This document shows positions 23,926 to 31,347 of a stretch of DNA of 41,662 bases, piece by piece. Each line of letters starts with the position of its first letter. Positions within the stretch are counted from its first letter, which is position 1. Below the pieces are notes generated by a model, which saw only the letters and a program-made list of their open reading frames with translations, was not told the origin of the DNA and made no database searches. Both the position numbers and the translations under genes were made by a program. Source of the DNA: an uncultured Oscillospiraceae bacterium (lineage in GTDB: Bacteria; Bacillota; Clostridia; Oscillospirales; Oscillospiraceae); NCBI GenBank assembly GCA_904395865.1, contig CAJFNY010000044.1, positions 1 through 41,662 of the forward strand, read 5' to 3'.

Positions 23926-24578
23926 CGGGCGTTCCTCAGCTCAAAGACGGCCCGGCAGATGGCGCTGATCACGGCCGCCACCGGCCAGATGACCCACGTG
24001 GTGCCCCAGGAGAAGGTCACGAAGCTGACGGCCAGATAGATCACCAGCACCACCAGCCAGTACAGCTTCATGGCCGCCTGGAAGGCCGCGCCGCCGGGCC
24101 TGGCCAGCAGCGCCCGGTCATCCTCGTCCTCGTCGTCCGGGTCGCGGTACTCCGGCGGCGTGGACATGTGGGTGTAGACCAGCAGGGCCGTGGACGCCGC
24201 CGCCAGCACCAGCAGCAGGACCACCGCCGTGATCTGCGCCGCCTCCGCCTGGAACAGCGCGCTGCCCACCACCAGGGCCGCGCCCAGGATATACCCGGCC
24301 ACGGCGATGGCCGTGTTCCGGGCGCTGCGGAGGCGGTACCGCTGGGCCTCCCGGCGGAAGTCCTCGTCGGGCCGCACCTGGGCGATGGCCTCGTCCAGGT
24401 CGCCCATGCTGGCCACGGTCAGGCTGTACGCCTCGGTCTCGCTCTTGCCCTGGCGGAGGTAGTCCTCGTACCGCTCGGTCATGTTGGCCAGCAGCTCCTC
24501 CCGGAGCTCCCGGGCTTTCTCCGTCCGGGGCACGCCGGCGAACAGGGCGCTGAGATACCGTTCAATCCTCTGATTCAT
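23922..24578 (-). CDS. DUF1700-like membrane protein of the PadR operon
   Basis: 218 residues. The N-terminal cytoplasmic helical domain (MNQRIERYLSALFAGVPRTE then ELREELLANMTERYEDYLRQ) is the prefix found in DUF1700 and related 'permease prefix' proteins. Four apolar segments follow: near 92, 115, 172 and 193. An acidic loop (PDDEDEDD) separates the pairs. It is second gene of padR-DUF1700-DUF4097, overlapping both neighbours slightly. Such trios are thought to form an envelope-linked regulatory unit; the mechanism is not known. Confidence 0.8.
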   Translation of the reverse strand: MNQRIERYLSALFAGVPRTEKARELREELLANMTERYEDYLRQGKSETEAYSLTVASMGDLDEAIAQVRPDEDFRREAQRYRLRSARNTAIAVAGYILGAALVVGSALFQAEAAQITAVVLLLVLAAASTALLVYTHMSTPPEYRDPDDEDEDDRALLARPGGAAFQAAMKLYWLVVLVIYLAVSFVTFSWGTTWVIWPVAAVISAICRAVFELRNAR

Positions 24579-24912
24579 CGTTCGTCTCCTCTTGCAGCAG
24601 ATTGTCGAGAATGGCCCGCACCCGGGCCCAGTCGGCGGCGTTCTCCCGGTACAGCGCCCGGCCCAGGGGCGTGATGGCGTAGTACCGCCGCCGGGCCCCG
24701 GTCTGCTCGTCGCCCCAGTAGGAGCGGATGCAGCCGGCGTTTTCCAGCCGCCGGAAGGTGGTGTAAAGCGTGGCCTCCTTGAGCTCCAGCAGCCCGTCGG
24801 TGGCCAGAGAGAGCTGCTTGTTGATCTCGTAGCCGTAGCTGTCGTGGCGCAGCAGCTGGGCCAGGATGATGGTGTCCGTGTATCCGCGGATCATGTCGGA
24901 CATATTCAGCAT
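24562..24912 (-). CDS. PadR-family transcriptional regulator
   Basis: 116 residues, a compact PadR. The winged helix is evident (MIRGYTDTIILAQLLRHDSY, GYEINKQL, LKEATLYTTFRRLENAGCIR, and the wing GARRRYYAITPLGRALY), and a short C-terminal helix provides dimer contacts. The start is the ATG at 24912 (MLNMSDMI), behind GGGGTGAGG. Its own promoter carries an inverted repeat in the spacer, so autorepression is likely. Its end overlaps the next gene by 17 bases. Confidence 0.9.
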   Translation of the reverse strand: MLNMSDMIRGYTDTIILAQLLRHDSYGYEINKQLSLATDGLLELKEATLYTTFRRLENAGCIRSYWGDEQTGARRRYYAITPLGRALYRENAADWARVRAILDNLLQEETNDESED

Positions 24913-24934
24913 GGCCTCACCCCTTTGTGTCCTC

Positions 24935-24963
24935 AGTGTATCATGAGATACCTCATCTGTCAA
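24935..24963 (-). promoter_or_regulatory. padR promoter with operator-like inverted repeat
   Basis: On the minus strand TTGACA (24963-24958), 17 bases, TACACT (24940-24935). The repeat GTATC-ATGA-GATAC (24938-24951) fills the region between and overlaps the -10 box. Confidence 0.7.
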
Positions 24964-25047
24964 GGTATATTTTCTGACAAAGGTATCGGGACCGGCCGCC
25001 CGCCGGAGGCCGGTCCCGGGTGCACAGGTGCTTTTTGGCGGGGAAGC

Positions 25048-25077
25048 TTGACACCTCCGGAAGCCGTGCGATATAAT
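25048..25077 (+). promoter_or_regulatory. Promoter of the SLC13-type transporter gene
   Basis: TTGACA (25048-25053), 18 bases, and a perfect TATAAT (25072-25077). The start site would be near 25084, leaving a leader of about 250 bases. Confidence 0.75.
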
Positions 25078-25083
25078 ATTCGA

Positions 25084-25332
25084 ACTTTGTCGGGGGCATG
25101 GCCGGTGCCCGGCAGCGATTTATGGGAGAAGCCGGCCGCTGGGATTCCGCGCCGTCAACGGGCATTGCCGCGCGCAGGAAAACCAGTTGCCCCGCAGAGA
25201 ATTGTGTGGGAGACCGGAGATGATGGCAGAAAAACTGACACGGAGGTCGATAAGAGGTCTTGCTGAGCCGTAGAATCAGCACATCTGTGAGAGACAGATG
25301 GGGTATGAATCGTGTGGGAAGTGTGAATAACG
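25084..25332 (+). other. Long 5' leader of the transporter gene
   Basis: About 250 bases without a conventional gene. It contains a possible 17-codon upstream frame from the ATG at 25220 to the TAG at 25271 (MMAEKLTRRSIRGLAEP) and a 7-base hairpin CATCTGT/ACAGATG (25282-25300). No known riboswitch consensus is recognised, and no terminator with a T-run lies before the gene. Confidence 0.4.
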
Positions 25333-26766
25333 ATGAAACGAACGAAACCCGGCGTCGGGGGGAGAATCGGAAAACTGCTGCTGGGGCCGATTCTCTGCCT
25401 GCTGATCTTTGCCGCACTCCGGACGACTTTTTCCCGGGAGCAGGCGCTCACTCTGGGCGTCCTGGCCTGGATGATCTGCTGGTGGATCGGCCTGCCGGTA
25501 CATTACGCGGTCACGTCGCTGCTTCCGGTGGTTGCCGTCAGCTTTCTGCGGCTGGCGCCGGTGGATGTGGTGGTGAGCCAGTACTTTTCGGAGACGATCG
25601 TGCAGCTGCTGGGCGCGGAGTTCCTGTGCCAGACCTGGAAAACGACGGGGCTGGGCCGGCGGATCTCCCTGAAGGTGCTCAACCTGGTGGGGCCCTCCAT
25701 GCACCAGCAGATCTGCGCCTGGTTCTTTGCCAGCGTGCTCCTGTCCCTGTTCCTGCCAAAGACGATTACCTGCGCCGTAATCACGCCGATCGCGGTTTCC
25801 ATGCTGGATTTCGTCGGCGAGAAGGACATCCGGACGAGCCGGCCTGCGCTCCCGATCCTGCTGGCCATCGCATGGGGCATCGGCATCGCCGGGGCGACGA
25901 CCCCGCTGGGCGGCGCCATGAACCTGGTTTCCATCAGCAACCTGGAAAGCGTGCTGGGGCACGAACTGCCGTACGCCGACTGGGTGATGCGCATGGCGCC
26001 GATGGTCGCCGTCCTTCTGGTGATCGCCCTGATCTACCTGCTGTCCTTCCGGCTGCCGGTGCGCAAGCTCGAAGGGACGCGGGAATTTTTCCGGCGCGCC
26101 TACGCGGAGCTGGGGCCCATGGGCCGGGGGGAGCGGATCTCGCTGATCCTGTTCCTGACGGCGCTGGTCCTGTCGTTTGCAAGGCCGCTGTACGCGGACC
26201 TGTTTCCGGAATTCAAGGCGTCGTACGTGTTCCTGGCCTGCGGCCTGCTGACCTTTGTGCTGCATGACGAGTCGCATCAGCCGCTGCTGGACTGGTCGTA
26301 CGCGGAGAAGAACGTCATGTGGGGGATGCTCTATCTCTACGGCGGCGGCCTGGCGATCGGAAAGCTGATGACGGAGAGCGGCACGGCGTCCCGGATCTCC
26401 GAGCTGCTGGTGGCCATGAACATTCAGAGCGACCTGCTGCTGCTGGTGATCTTCGTGGTGCTGGCCGCGCTGCTGGCGGAGACGTCCAGCAACACGGCGG
26501 CGGCGGCCATCGCCACGCCGGTGGTGCTGAGCATCACCATGGCCCTGGGGAAGAACCCGATTCCGTTCTTCTTCGTGACGGCGCTGGCGGCCAACGGCGG
26601 CTATTTCCTGCCGCTGAGCACGCGGGCCGTTCCCGTCAGCTACGGGATGGACAGCCGGCATCTTCTGAAGAAGGGCCTGCCGCTGGCGGTCATCAACTAT
26701 GCGGCGATGGTCGCAATGGGGTATCTGTTTCTTCGGTTCTGGCCGTTCTTCGGCACCGTAGGATAA
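25333..26766 (+). CDS. SLC13/DASS-type anion transporter
   Basis: 477 residues with about 11-12 membrane segments. The second family signature SNT is intact at Ser386-Thr388 (AETSSNTAAAAIATPV), near the DASS motif for sodium and carboxylate binding. The first signature is changed: where SNT is expected the protein has Pro142-Lys143-Thr144 (FLPKTITCAVITPIA). A GIAGATTPLGGAMN segment replaces the usual GT-x-PN. The family imports di- or tricarboxylates or sulfate with sodium, but the altered site makes the substrate and coupling ion open. The ATG at 25333 has only a weak GGAAG upstream. Monocistronic, with a terminator at 26770. Confidence 0.85.
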   Translation: MKRTKPGVGGRIGKLLLGPILCLLIFAALRTTFSREQALTLGVLAWMICWWIGLPVHYAVTSLLPVVAVSFLRLAPVDVVVSQYFSETIVQLLGAEFLCQTWKTTGLGRRISLKVLNLVGPSMHQQICAWFFASVLLSLFLPKTITCAVITPIAVSMLDFVGEKDIRTSRPALPILLAIAWGIGIAGATTPLGGAMNLVSISNLESVLGHELPYADWVMRMAPMVAVLLVIALIYLLSFRLPVRKLEGTREFFRRAYAELGPMGRGERISLILFLTALVLSFARPLYADLFPEFKASYVFLACGLLTFVLHDESHQPLLDWSYAEKNVMWGMLYLYGGGLAIGKLMTESGTASRISELLVAMNIQSDLLLLVIFVVLAALLAETSSNTAAAAIATPVVLSITMALGKNPIPFFFVTALAANGGYFLPLSTRAVPVSYGMDSRHLLKKGLPLAVINYAAMVAMGYLFLRFWPFFGTVG

Positions 26767-26769
26767 CGA

Positions 26770-26806
26770 CACGCCCGGATCCAAAGGATCCGGGCGTGCT
26801 GTTTTT
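26770..26806 (+). terminator. Transporter gene terminator
   Basis: CACGCCCGGATCC (26770-26782), loop AAA, exact complement (26786-26798), then CTGTTTTTT. The stem is the same as that in the 23044-23077 palindrome. Confidence 0.9.
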
Positions 26807-26826
26807 TATGGGAATTGGAAAGGCGT

Positions 26827-27369
26827 TCAGAGGCGGTGCTCCATCCACACGCTGCCGTCCAGCGCCTTCCAGCGGGCGGCGGTGTCGTCCAGCAGCAGAT
26901 AGCCGCGGCACGACGCCTCCTTGGGGATCGAGACGGAGCCGGGGTTCCAGTAGGTGAACGTCCCGTGGTCGGCGCAGCGGGGCACGTGGGTGTGGCCGCA
27001 CAGGAGGATGTCCCCCTGGCGGAGCTTCGGCGGGTTTTCCTCGCCGAAGTGGTGGCCGTGGGTGGCGTAGATCCGCCGGCCGGCCCACCAGAACACGGCG
27101 TAGTCGGCCAGAATCGGGAAGTCCAGGACCATCTGGTCCACCTCCGCGTCGCAGTTGCCGCGGACGCACAGCAGATCGTCGGCCACGCCGTTGAGCATGG
27201 CCAGAACGGCCCTGGGGTCGTATTCGTCGGGCAGGTCGTTCCGCGGCCCGTGGTACAGCAGATCCCCCAGGAGCAGCAGCTGGTCCGGGGCCTCGGCCCG
27301 GTACGCCTCCAGCAGCGCGGCGGTCCACCGGGCCGAGCCGTGGAGATCGGATGCGATCATCAGTTTCAT
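26827..27369 (-). CDS. yfcE: YfcE-type phosphodiesterase
   Basis: 180 residues, the size of YfcE. All calcineurin-like metallophosphoesterase motifs are present in order: SDLHG (residues 7-11), GDLLYHG, GNCD, THGH and GHTHVP near 128. These bind two divalent metals. E. coli YfcE hydrolyses phosphodiester model substrates; the natural substrate is unknown. It is last gene of the leftward cluster, 9 bases after the acyltransferase gene, with AGGAGG overlapping that gene's stop. Confidence 0.92.
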   Translation of the reverse strand: MKLMIASDLHGSARWTAALLEAYRAEAPDQLLLLGDLLYHGPRNDLPDEYDPRAVLAMLNGVADDLLCVRGNCDAEVDQMVLDFPILADYAVFWWAGRRIYATHGHHFGEENPPKLRQGDILLCGHTHVPRCADHGTFTYWNPGSVSIPKEASCRGYLLLDDTAARWKALDGSVWMEHRL

Positions 27370-27378
27370 ACGGTCCTC

Positions 27379-28098
27379 CTATGACAGCAGCGGGGTGATG
27401 GCAAGGATCACGCCGTAGACCACCGGCTGGTGAATCAGGTAAATCCAGAGGGAGTGGCGGCCGCAGGCCCGCAGGAAGCGGATCGGCGCCGCCTCCGCCG
27501 GGAACCGCGGCAGCAGCGTCCGGCGCTCCCGGTAGACGGTCCTGCCCAGGACGACGCCCAGCAGGAACCAGCCCAGGTGCGGCAGCAGCGGGAAGTAGTC
27601 CCCGGCGGTGAAGTCGGCGGTGCGCAGGCCGAAGATGAACAGGTACGGCGTCTCCACCCGGAACGTCCGGAACCAGTAGCCCAGGACGACCATCACGAGT
27701 CCCGCCGCGGCCAGAGCGCCCGTGGGCATCCGCCGGAACAGCGGATAGACGAGCATGGCCACACCCAGCAGATGCAGCACGCCGAACTGGATCCGCACCG
27801 ACGGCCCGGCCATGCCCAGGGCGATCATCCCCTCGGTGACGGCCGTGATCAGCAGCCCGCAGGCCAGGACGACGGCGCCCCGCCGGGCGCTGTGGGACCC
27901 CAGCGTCACGCAGATGCCGCTGAGGACGACGAACAGCACGCCGCCGTAGTCCATGATGAACTGGAACACCGGGTGCAGCGAGAACTCCAGCCCCGCGAAG
28001 TACCGCAGGTCGAACACCGCGTGGACGACGATGACGCAGAGGATGCACAGCCCCCGGAAGGCGTCCAGCTCCCAGATGCGCGGCTTTCCGGTGCTCAC
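27379..28098 (-). CDS. DUF1624-type membrane acyltransferase
   Basis: 239 residues with about seven membrane segments. It starts RIWELDAFRGLCILCVIVVH, the signature of DUF1624/heparan-alpha-glucosaminide N-acetyltransferase-like proteins, with the Asp-x-x-Arg-Gly motif and a membrane His. SLWIYLIHQPVVYG near the C-terminus is the typical last-span motif of this acyltransferase group. Translation starts at a GTG that overlaps the TGA of the acyl-CoA ligase gene, so the two are coupled. This suggests that the ligase may supply an acyl donor, though substrate and acceptor are unknown. Confidence 0.82.
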   Translation of the reverse strand: MSTGKPRIWELDAFRGLCILCVIVVHAVFDLRYFAGLEFSLHPVFQFIMDYGGVLFVVLSGICVTLGSHSARRGAVVLACGLLITAVTEGMIALGMAGPSVRIQFGVLHLLGVAMLVYPLFRRMPTGALAAAGLVMVVLGYWFRTFRVETPYLFIFGLRTADFTAGDYFPLLPHLGWFLLGVVLGRTVYRERRTLLPRFPAEAAPIRFLRACGRHSLWIYLIHQPVVYGVILAITPLLS

Positions 28099-29810
28099 TG
28101 TCTCGCCTGCTCCTCTTCCTCCAGCACCCGGTAGGCCACCTTGCCCACCAGGGTCTTGGGCAGCTCCGCGCGGAACTCGATGTCGTACGGCATGGCGTAC
28201 TTGGCGATGTGCTCCCGGCAGTAGTCCAGCAGCTCCTGCTTGACGTCCTCGCCGGGCTCGATGCCCGGCTGGAGCACCACGAAGGCCTTGACCTTCTGGA
28301 CCTTGTACGGATCCTTGACGCCGATGACGCAGCTGAGCAGCACCTTCGGATGGCCGTCGATGATGTTCTCCAGCTGGCTGGGGTAGACGTTGTAGCCGCT
28401 GGTGACGATCATCCGCTTGATCCGCTGGCGGAAGTAGACGAAGCCGTCGGCATCCATGTAGCCCAGGTCGCCGGTGTGGAGCCAGACGCGGCCCTCGTCG
28501 TGGCGGCGGAGGGTGTTGGCCGTCTCCTGGGGATTGTCCACGTAGCCCACCATGACCGTGGGGCCGGAGATGCAGATCTCGCCGTCGGTGTTGGGCGGCA
28601 GCTCCTCGGTGGTGCCGGGCTTGACGATCTTGTAGTACGTGTCGGGGAAGGGGACGCCGATGGAGCCGGGGCGGTAGTAGTCCACGGGCGTCAGGCAGCT
28701 GGCCGTGACGCACTCGGTGGTGCCGTACCCCTCGCGGATCTGGATGGTGGCGTTGTGCTCATGGAGGAAGGCGTCCACCTTCTTCTTCAGCTCGATGGAC
28801 AGGGAGTCGCCGCCGCAGAACATGCCGCGCAGGAAGCTCAGGTCGGCGCCCTCCAGATTGTCGGCCCGGAGCAGCGCCTCGAAGAGCGTCGGGACGCCGG
28901 GGATGATGTTCGGCTTCTTCTTCACCAGCAGCTTGGCGTACGTTTTGACGGAGAACTGCGGCACGAGAATGCACGTGGCGCCGCCGATCAGCGGCGTGTG
29001 GATGCCGATGCCCAGGCCGAAGCCGTGGAACAGGGGCATGACCGAGAGCATCTTCATGCCGTCGATGGGGGCGAAGCCGCTGGCGGCGATGGTCTGCAGG
29101 GCCAGGGCGTTGAAGTTCAGGTTGGAGAGCAGGATGCCCTTGGTGGTGCCGGTGGTGCCGCCGGAGTAGAGGATCGCCGCGCCGTCGGAGGCCAGGCCGT
29201 CGTCCGGCGGCAGAGGCTCCTTCCGGCGGCGGCCCATGGCCAGCACGTCGCGCCAGAGGCGGAAGTTCCCCCGGGCCGGCAGGCGTGGGATCTTGCGCCC
29301 GGCCGTCAGGCTGTAGCCGATGGCCAGGGCCGGCGGAAGCTCCTCCTGGATCCGGGCGATGAGGATCTCGGTGGGCTGCTGCAGCTCCGCCTCGATGGAG
29401 GCCAGCTTCGGATAGAACTGGTCCAGCGTCAGCACGGCCTTGGAGCGGGAGAAGTTCAGGTAGAACAGGATCTCCTTGGGGGCCGACAGCGGGTGGATCA
29501 TGTTGGGGATCGCGCCGATCCGGTTGCACGCGTAGAAGCAGTCGACGCCCTGGGGCGAGTTGGGCATGCAGATGGTGACGCGGTCGCCCTTCTGAATGCC
29601 CAGCTCCAGCAGCGCCTTGGCCGTCAGGTCGATGCGGCGGATGAACTCGCTGTAGGACGTCTGCTTGCCCATGAACTCATAGGCGATGTGGTTCGGAAAC
29701 TTCCGGGCTGCGGCGTGGACCATCTGGTAGAGCGTTTTCTGCGGATACTCGATGGTCCGCGGCGTGTCCCCGTAGAACTTGAGCCACGGGGCGGTGGATG
29801 AGATGCTCAT
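28095..29810 (-). CDS. AMP-forming acyl-CoA synthetase/ligase
   Basis: 571 residues, matching long-chain acyl-CoA synthetases. The ATP-binding loop is YSGGTTGTTKG (about 220), the A5-type motif is GYGTTEC (about 355), HTGDLGYMD is the adenylate-binding motif near 436, and the C-terminal catalytic lysine lies in KTLVGKVAYR. It activates a carboxylate to acyl-AMP and then a thioester in the cytoplasm. Chain length cannot be read from sequence. The ATG at 29810 (MSISSTAPWLKFYG) has AAAGGAAG upstream. It leads a coupled unit with the acyltransferase and YfcE genes. Confidence 0.9.
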   Translation of the reverse strand: MSISSTAPWLKFYGDTPRTIEYPQKTLYQMVHAAARKFPNHIAYEFMGKQTSYSEFIRRIDLTAKALLELGIQKGDRVTICMPNSPQGVDCFYACNRIGAIPNMIHPLSAPKEILFYLNFSRSKAVLTLDQFYPKLASIEAELQQPTEILIARIQEELPPALAIGYSLTAGRKIPRLPARGNFRLWRDVLAMGRRRKEPLPPDDGLASDGAAILYSGGTTGTTKGILLSNLNFNALALQTIAASGFAPIDGMKMLSVMPLFHGFGLGIGIHTPLIGGATCILVPQFSVKTYAKLLVKKKPNIIPGVPTLFEALLRADNLEGADLSFLRGMFCGGDSLSIELKKKVDAFLHEHNATIQIREGYGTTECVTASCLTPVDYYRPGSIGVPFPDTYYKIVKPGTTEELPPNTDGEICISGPTVMVGYVDNPQETANTLRRHDEGRVWLHTGDLGYMDADGFVYFRQRIKRMIVTSGYNVYPSQLENIIDGHPKVLLSCVIGVKDPYKVQKVKAFVVLQPGIEPGEDVKQELLDYCREHIAKYAMPYDIEFRAELPKTLVGKVAYRVLEEEEQARQ

Positions 29811-29880
29811 GCGAGGCTTCCTTTCTGATAAATCTCTGAATCTCTGCGGTCGGTTTTCCCGATGACTGCGCAAAATACGG

Positions 29881-31038
29881 TTACGGCTGGGGACTGAGCA
29901 GGCGCGAGAGCAGCGGCCGGTGCTGCCGCAGGGCGCCCCGGGGGCAGAACTCCTGGCAGCAGAAGCAGCGGATGCACTTCCGCCGGTCAATGGCCGGCCT
30001 GCCGCCGCGCAGGACCAGCGCGCCGGCGGGGCAGACCCGCTGGCACGCGCCGCAGCCGACGCACCGGGCCGCGTCCAGCGCCGGCCGGGGGCAGACGGCC
30101 GCGGAGACCACGGCGCCCTGCAGCCGGCCCAGCGGGCCGCCGCGGCCGCGGAACAGCAGGCTGCTCTGCCCCTGGGTGCGCCGGAAGTCCGGCACCGCGA
30201 AGGCCCGCCAGTCGCCGGCCACGGCCAGCTCCTCCGCCGTCTCCGGCACGTAGCCCCGCTCCAGAGCGGCCTCCAGGGTCGGCACGTCCCGGCGGCGCAG
30301 GCCGATCAGCGCGGCGCACAGCAGGTCCAGCCGGTGGGGGCTGCGGGAGGCGGCCAGGCAGCCCACGGGCCGCGGCGTCCCGGCGGTGGGGCCGTTGCCC
30401 TCCATGGCCACCACGGCGTCGCAGATGCTCAGCACCGGGGCCACGAAGTCGTCCAGATCCACGAGCATCCTGGCGAAGTCGGCCGGGTTGGGGTAGCGGA
30501 AGTGGAACTCCGGCTTCCGCGTCCCGGGAATCACGCCGAACACGTTCTTGGCCGCGCAGGACAGGGCCATCATCCCGTGGGTCTTGAGCTTGCAGAAGTT
30601 GATGACCGCGTCGGCCCCGTCGAGCCACGCGGTGTACGGGAAGTGCCGCAGCACCCGCCCGGCCGGGAAGTCGGCCTCCCGCTGGGAGAAGTCGGCGTTC
30701 AGCGCCGGCGCGCAGGACGGGTCGGCCCGCAGGCCGGCGGCGGTGTAGATCCGCTCCACCCAGGCCGCCGTAAAGAGCCCGCCGGGGCTGTCGCCGATGA
30801 CCGGCACGGCGCCCCGCGCCCGCAGCAGCTCCGCCAGAGCGCCCAGCAGGGCGGGGTGGGTGGTGACGGCCGACTCCGGCTTCCCGCCGGCCACCAGGTT
30901 GGCCTTGATGGCCACGCGCATCCCGGGGCGGACCCAGTCCAGCCCGCCCAGCGGCGCCAGAACGGCCTCCAGCGCGGCGCGGCAGGCGGCCGGCTCGTAG
31001 GAGCGGCAGGGGACGACCGATACGTCGCACGGTGCCAT
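29881..31038 (-). CDS. DUF362 protein with two 4Fe-4S clusters
   Basis: 385 residues. The N-terminal ~300 are a DUF362 domain: VAIKANLVAGGKPESAVTTH, GDSPGG, DAVINFCKLKTHGMMALSCA and KNVFGVIPG are characteristic. Two ferredoxin-type clusters follow near 325-375: CVGCGACQRVCPAGAL and CIRCFCCQEFCPRGAL, each CxxCxxCxxxCP. A redox role is inferred; the reaction of the family is unknown. The ATG at 31038 (MAPCDVSVVP) has AAGGAGG 8 bases upstream. The frame stays open far upstream, but that is a shadow antisense to the LCP gene. It may be co-transcribed with the acyl-CoA ligase 70 bases downstream. Confidence 0.9.
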   Translation of the reverse strand: MAPCDVSVVPCRSYEPAACRAALEAVLAPLGGLDWVRPGMRVAIKANLVAGGKPESAVTTHPALLGALAELLRARGAVPVIGDSPGGLFTAAWVERIYTAAGLRADPSCAPALNADFSQREADFPAGRVLRHFPYTAWLDGADAVINFCKLKTHGMMALSCAAKNVFGVIPGTRKPEFHFRYPNPADFARMLVDLDDFVAPVLSICDAVVAMEGNGPTAGTPRPVGCLAASRSPHRLDLLCAALIGLRRRDVPTLEAALERGYVPETAEELAVAGDWRAFAVPDFRRTQGQSSLLFRGRGGPLGRLQGAVVSAAVCPRPALDAARCVGCGACQRVCPAGALVLRGGRPAIDRRKCIRCFCCQEFCPRGALRQHRPLLSRLLSPQP

Positions 31039-31078
31039 GGGAACCGCCTCCTTCCGCTTGCCCGGCATACCAACGGAT

Positions 31079-31107
31079 ACTATACCATATTCCGGTGTCT
31101 GCTGCAA
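31079..31107 (-). promoter_or_regulatory. Promoter of the DUF362 gene
   Basis: On the minus strand TTGCAG (31107-31102), 17 bases, TATAGT (31084-31079). Confidence 0.65.
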
Positions 31108-31158
31108 ACCCCGTGGTACAGAATTTGACAATCTTTGAACAGTTTCCCGAAAATGTGG

Positions 31159-31187
31159 TTTACATATTGCACCTTTCGCGGTAAAAT
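31159..31187 (+). promoter_or_regulatory. Promoter of the LCP operon
   Basis: TTTACA (31159-31164), 17 bases, TAAAAT (31182-31187). It is divergent from the DUF362 promoter. The leader of about 155 bases holds no gene I can support. Confidence 0.6.
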
Positions 31188-31347
31188 ACGAAAAGCGGCG
31201 GCAGACTGCCGGAAAACCGCCCCGGCCGAAGGGTCCGGAGGCCGGAATTGCCGGGTTTCTTCCGCGCCTGCAATCAGATTCGTGCGCAGCCCGCCCGAAG
31301 CTCCCGCGCCGGATGCCGGAGGACTGCAGCGGAAAGGAGTGGAGCAT

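Noticed and set aside
27379-28713. Longer acyltransferase frame reaching into the acyl-CoA ligase gene
   Set aside because: The upstream part is an Arg/His/Pro-rich shadow; homology starts at the GTG 28098, which overlaps the ligase stop.
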